Origin: Mesorhizobium sp. M4B.F.Ca.ET.203.01.1.1
GTDB taxonomy: Bacteria > Pseudomonadota > Alphaproteobacteria > Rhizobiales > Rhizobiaceae
Direction: 5' to 3'
Length of the DNA: 64,000 bases
NCBI RefSeq assembly: GCF_004791025.1
Contig: NZ_SRUO01000024.1
Coordinates: 33,010-97,009 of the forward strand
Shown here: in pieces, positions 63,616 through 64,000 of the stretch
Layout: the number at the start of each line of letters is the position of its first letter
Numbering within the stretch: position 1 is the first letter of the stretch
Made by a program: the position numbers and the translations under genes
The notes under the pieces: model-generated
Told to the model about the DNA's origin: nothing
The model's input: only the letters and a program-made list of their open reading frames with translations
Database searches by the model: none

Positions 63616-64000
63616 ATGCGCGGGTTCTTGGTTTTAGTCCCATTGCTTTTTGCACAGATTCCGACTGCATCCCATGCCGCCGCCATCCACGACGCCGCCA
63701 CGAAGGGCGATGTCGCGGCGATCACGGCTGCGCTCGACGCAGGTTCTGACGTTGATGAGAGCGATGGGAAAGCAACGCCGCTCTATCTTGCGGTCAAGGG
63801 TGGGCATCTTGCGGCGGCAAAACTGCTCATCGAACGCGGCGCTGACGTCAACGCCGCCCCGACGCTTTTGGGGCCTGCCCTGATGCCGGCTTTGGCTAAA
63901 CGCAGGATCGACTTGATCAAACTGTTGCTGGACGGAGGCGCAAATCCAAATTCGAAACGCAGCCGCGAAAACGCGATCCACATCGCGGTCAATCTCGGTT
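63616..64000 (+). CDS. exported ankyrin-repeat protein (cut by window edge)
   Basis: ATG at 63616 with GGAG nearby. Signal peptide MRGFLVLVPLLFAQIPTASH (AHA cleavage). Ankyrin repeats follow: AAIHDAATKGDVAAITAALD, TPLYLAVKGGHLAAAKLLIE, RGADVNAAPTLLGPALMPAL, DLIKLLLDGGANPNSKRSRE. The protein is open at 64000. Likely periplasmic, mediating protein contacts. Confidence 0.9.
   Translation, partial: MRGFLVLVPLLFAQIPTASHAAAIHDAATKGDVAAITAALDAGSDVDESDGKATPLYLAVKGGHLAAAKLLIERGADVNAAPTLLGPALMPALAKRRIDLIKLLLDGGANPNSKRSRENAIHIAVNLG

Overview
The window looks like chromosomal accessory DNA of a Mesorhizobium-like alphaproteobacterium (Phyllobacteriaceae). The signs are two DUF768 proteins (a family I associate with Mesorhizobium), Usg and DUF982 stress-island proteins, MucR/Ros-type and ROSE-type rhizobial regulation, and a complete-looking RlxS/TraG/Trb conjugation block with an RdfS-like excisionase of the kind carried by Mesorhizobium symbiosis ICEs. 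No integrase, att site or tRNA is visible, so the element's ends lie outside the window.

Region 1 (1-5.7 kb) is a stress block: groESL (groEL cut by the window edge) behind a CIRCE-like operator, a Usg-like protein, four DUF982 proteins, and two Hsp20 chaperones behind a convincing ROSE-type RNA thermometer. Region 2 (6.3-16.2 kb) holds three large signalling proteins of the class III cyclase / TolB-like / TPR type, one with SAM and AAA domains, interleaved with decayed monooxygenase and methyltransferase fragments. Region 3 (16.3-30.6 kb) is a graveyard. It has a frameshifted MucR/Ros regulator, remnants of a flavin monooxygenase, a 2-hydroxyacid dehydrogenase and an IS1-like transposase, and an arsenic module (aqpS-arsC plus a truncated phosphatase-type reductase) lying between ~95-bp direct repeats. 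A few intact genes sit among these: a LysR regulator, an Fe-S/CCG oxidoreductase and small exported proteins. Region 4 (30.8-36.8 kb) is a polar amino-acid ABC importer without an ATPase gene, next to a CapA-like protein and a LysR regulator.

Region 5 (36.8-57.7 kb) is the transfer module, all on the minus strand. The upstream end has a DUF736 protein, a QseM-like DUF2285 protein, an FseA-like pair of overlapping ORFs that need a +1 frameshift to fuse, and an RdfS-like excisionase. These lead into DUF2840, TraF peptidase, DUF736, a lytic transglycosylase, RlxS relaxase, TraG coupling protein and a CopG-like protein. An AbiE toxin-antitoxin cassette follows, then trbBCDEJKLFGI and DUF2274. Two lesions stand out: trbE carries a one-base frameshift just before its Walker A motif, and the AbiEii toxin carries an in-frame TAG, while the AbiEi antitoxin and its paired operators are intact.

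Region 6 (57.7-64 kb) holds small conserved rhizobial proteins (zinc-ribbon, DUF768, DUF6894-like, ribbon-helix-helix), a secreted cupredoxin-like protein and the start of a secreted ankyrin-repeat protein. Several genes differ from their families by one base. Whether these are true decay or assembly error cannot be told from the sequence alone.
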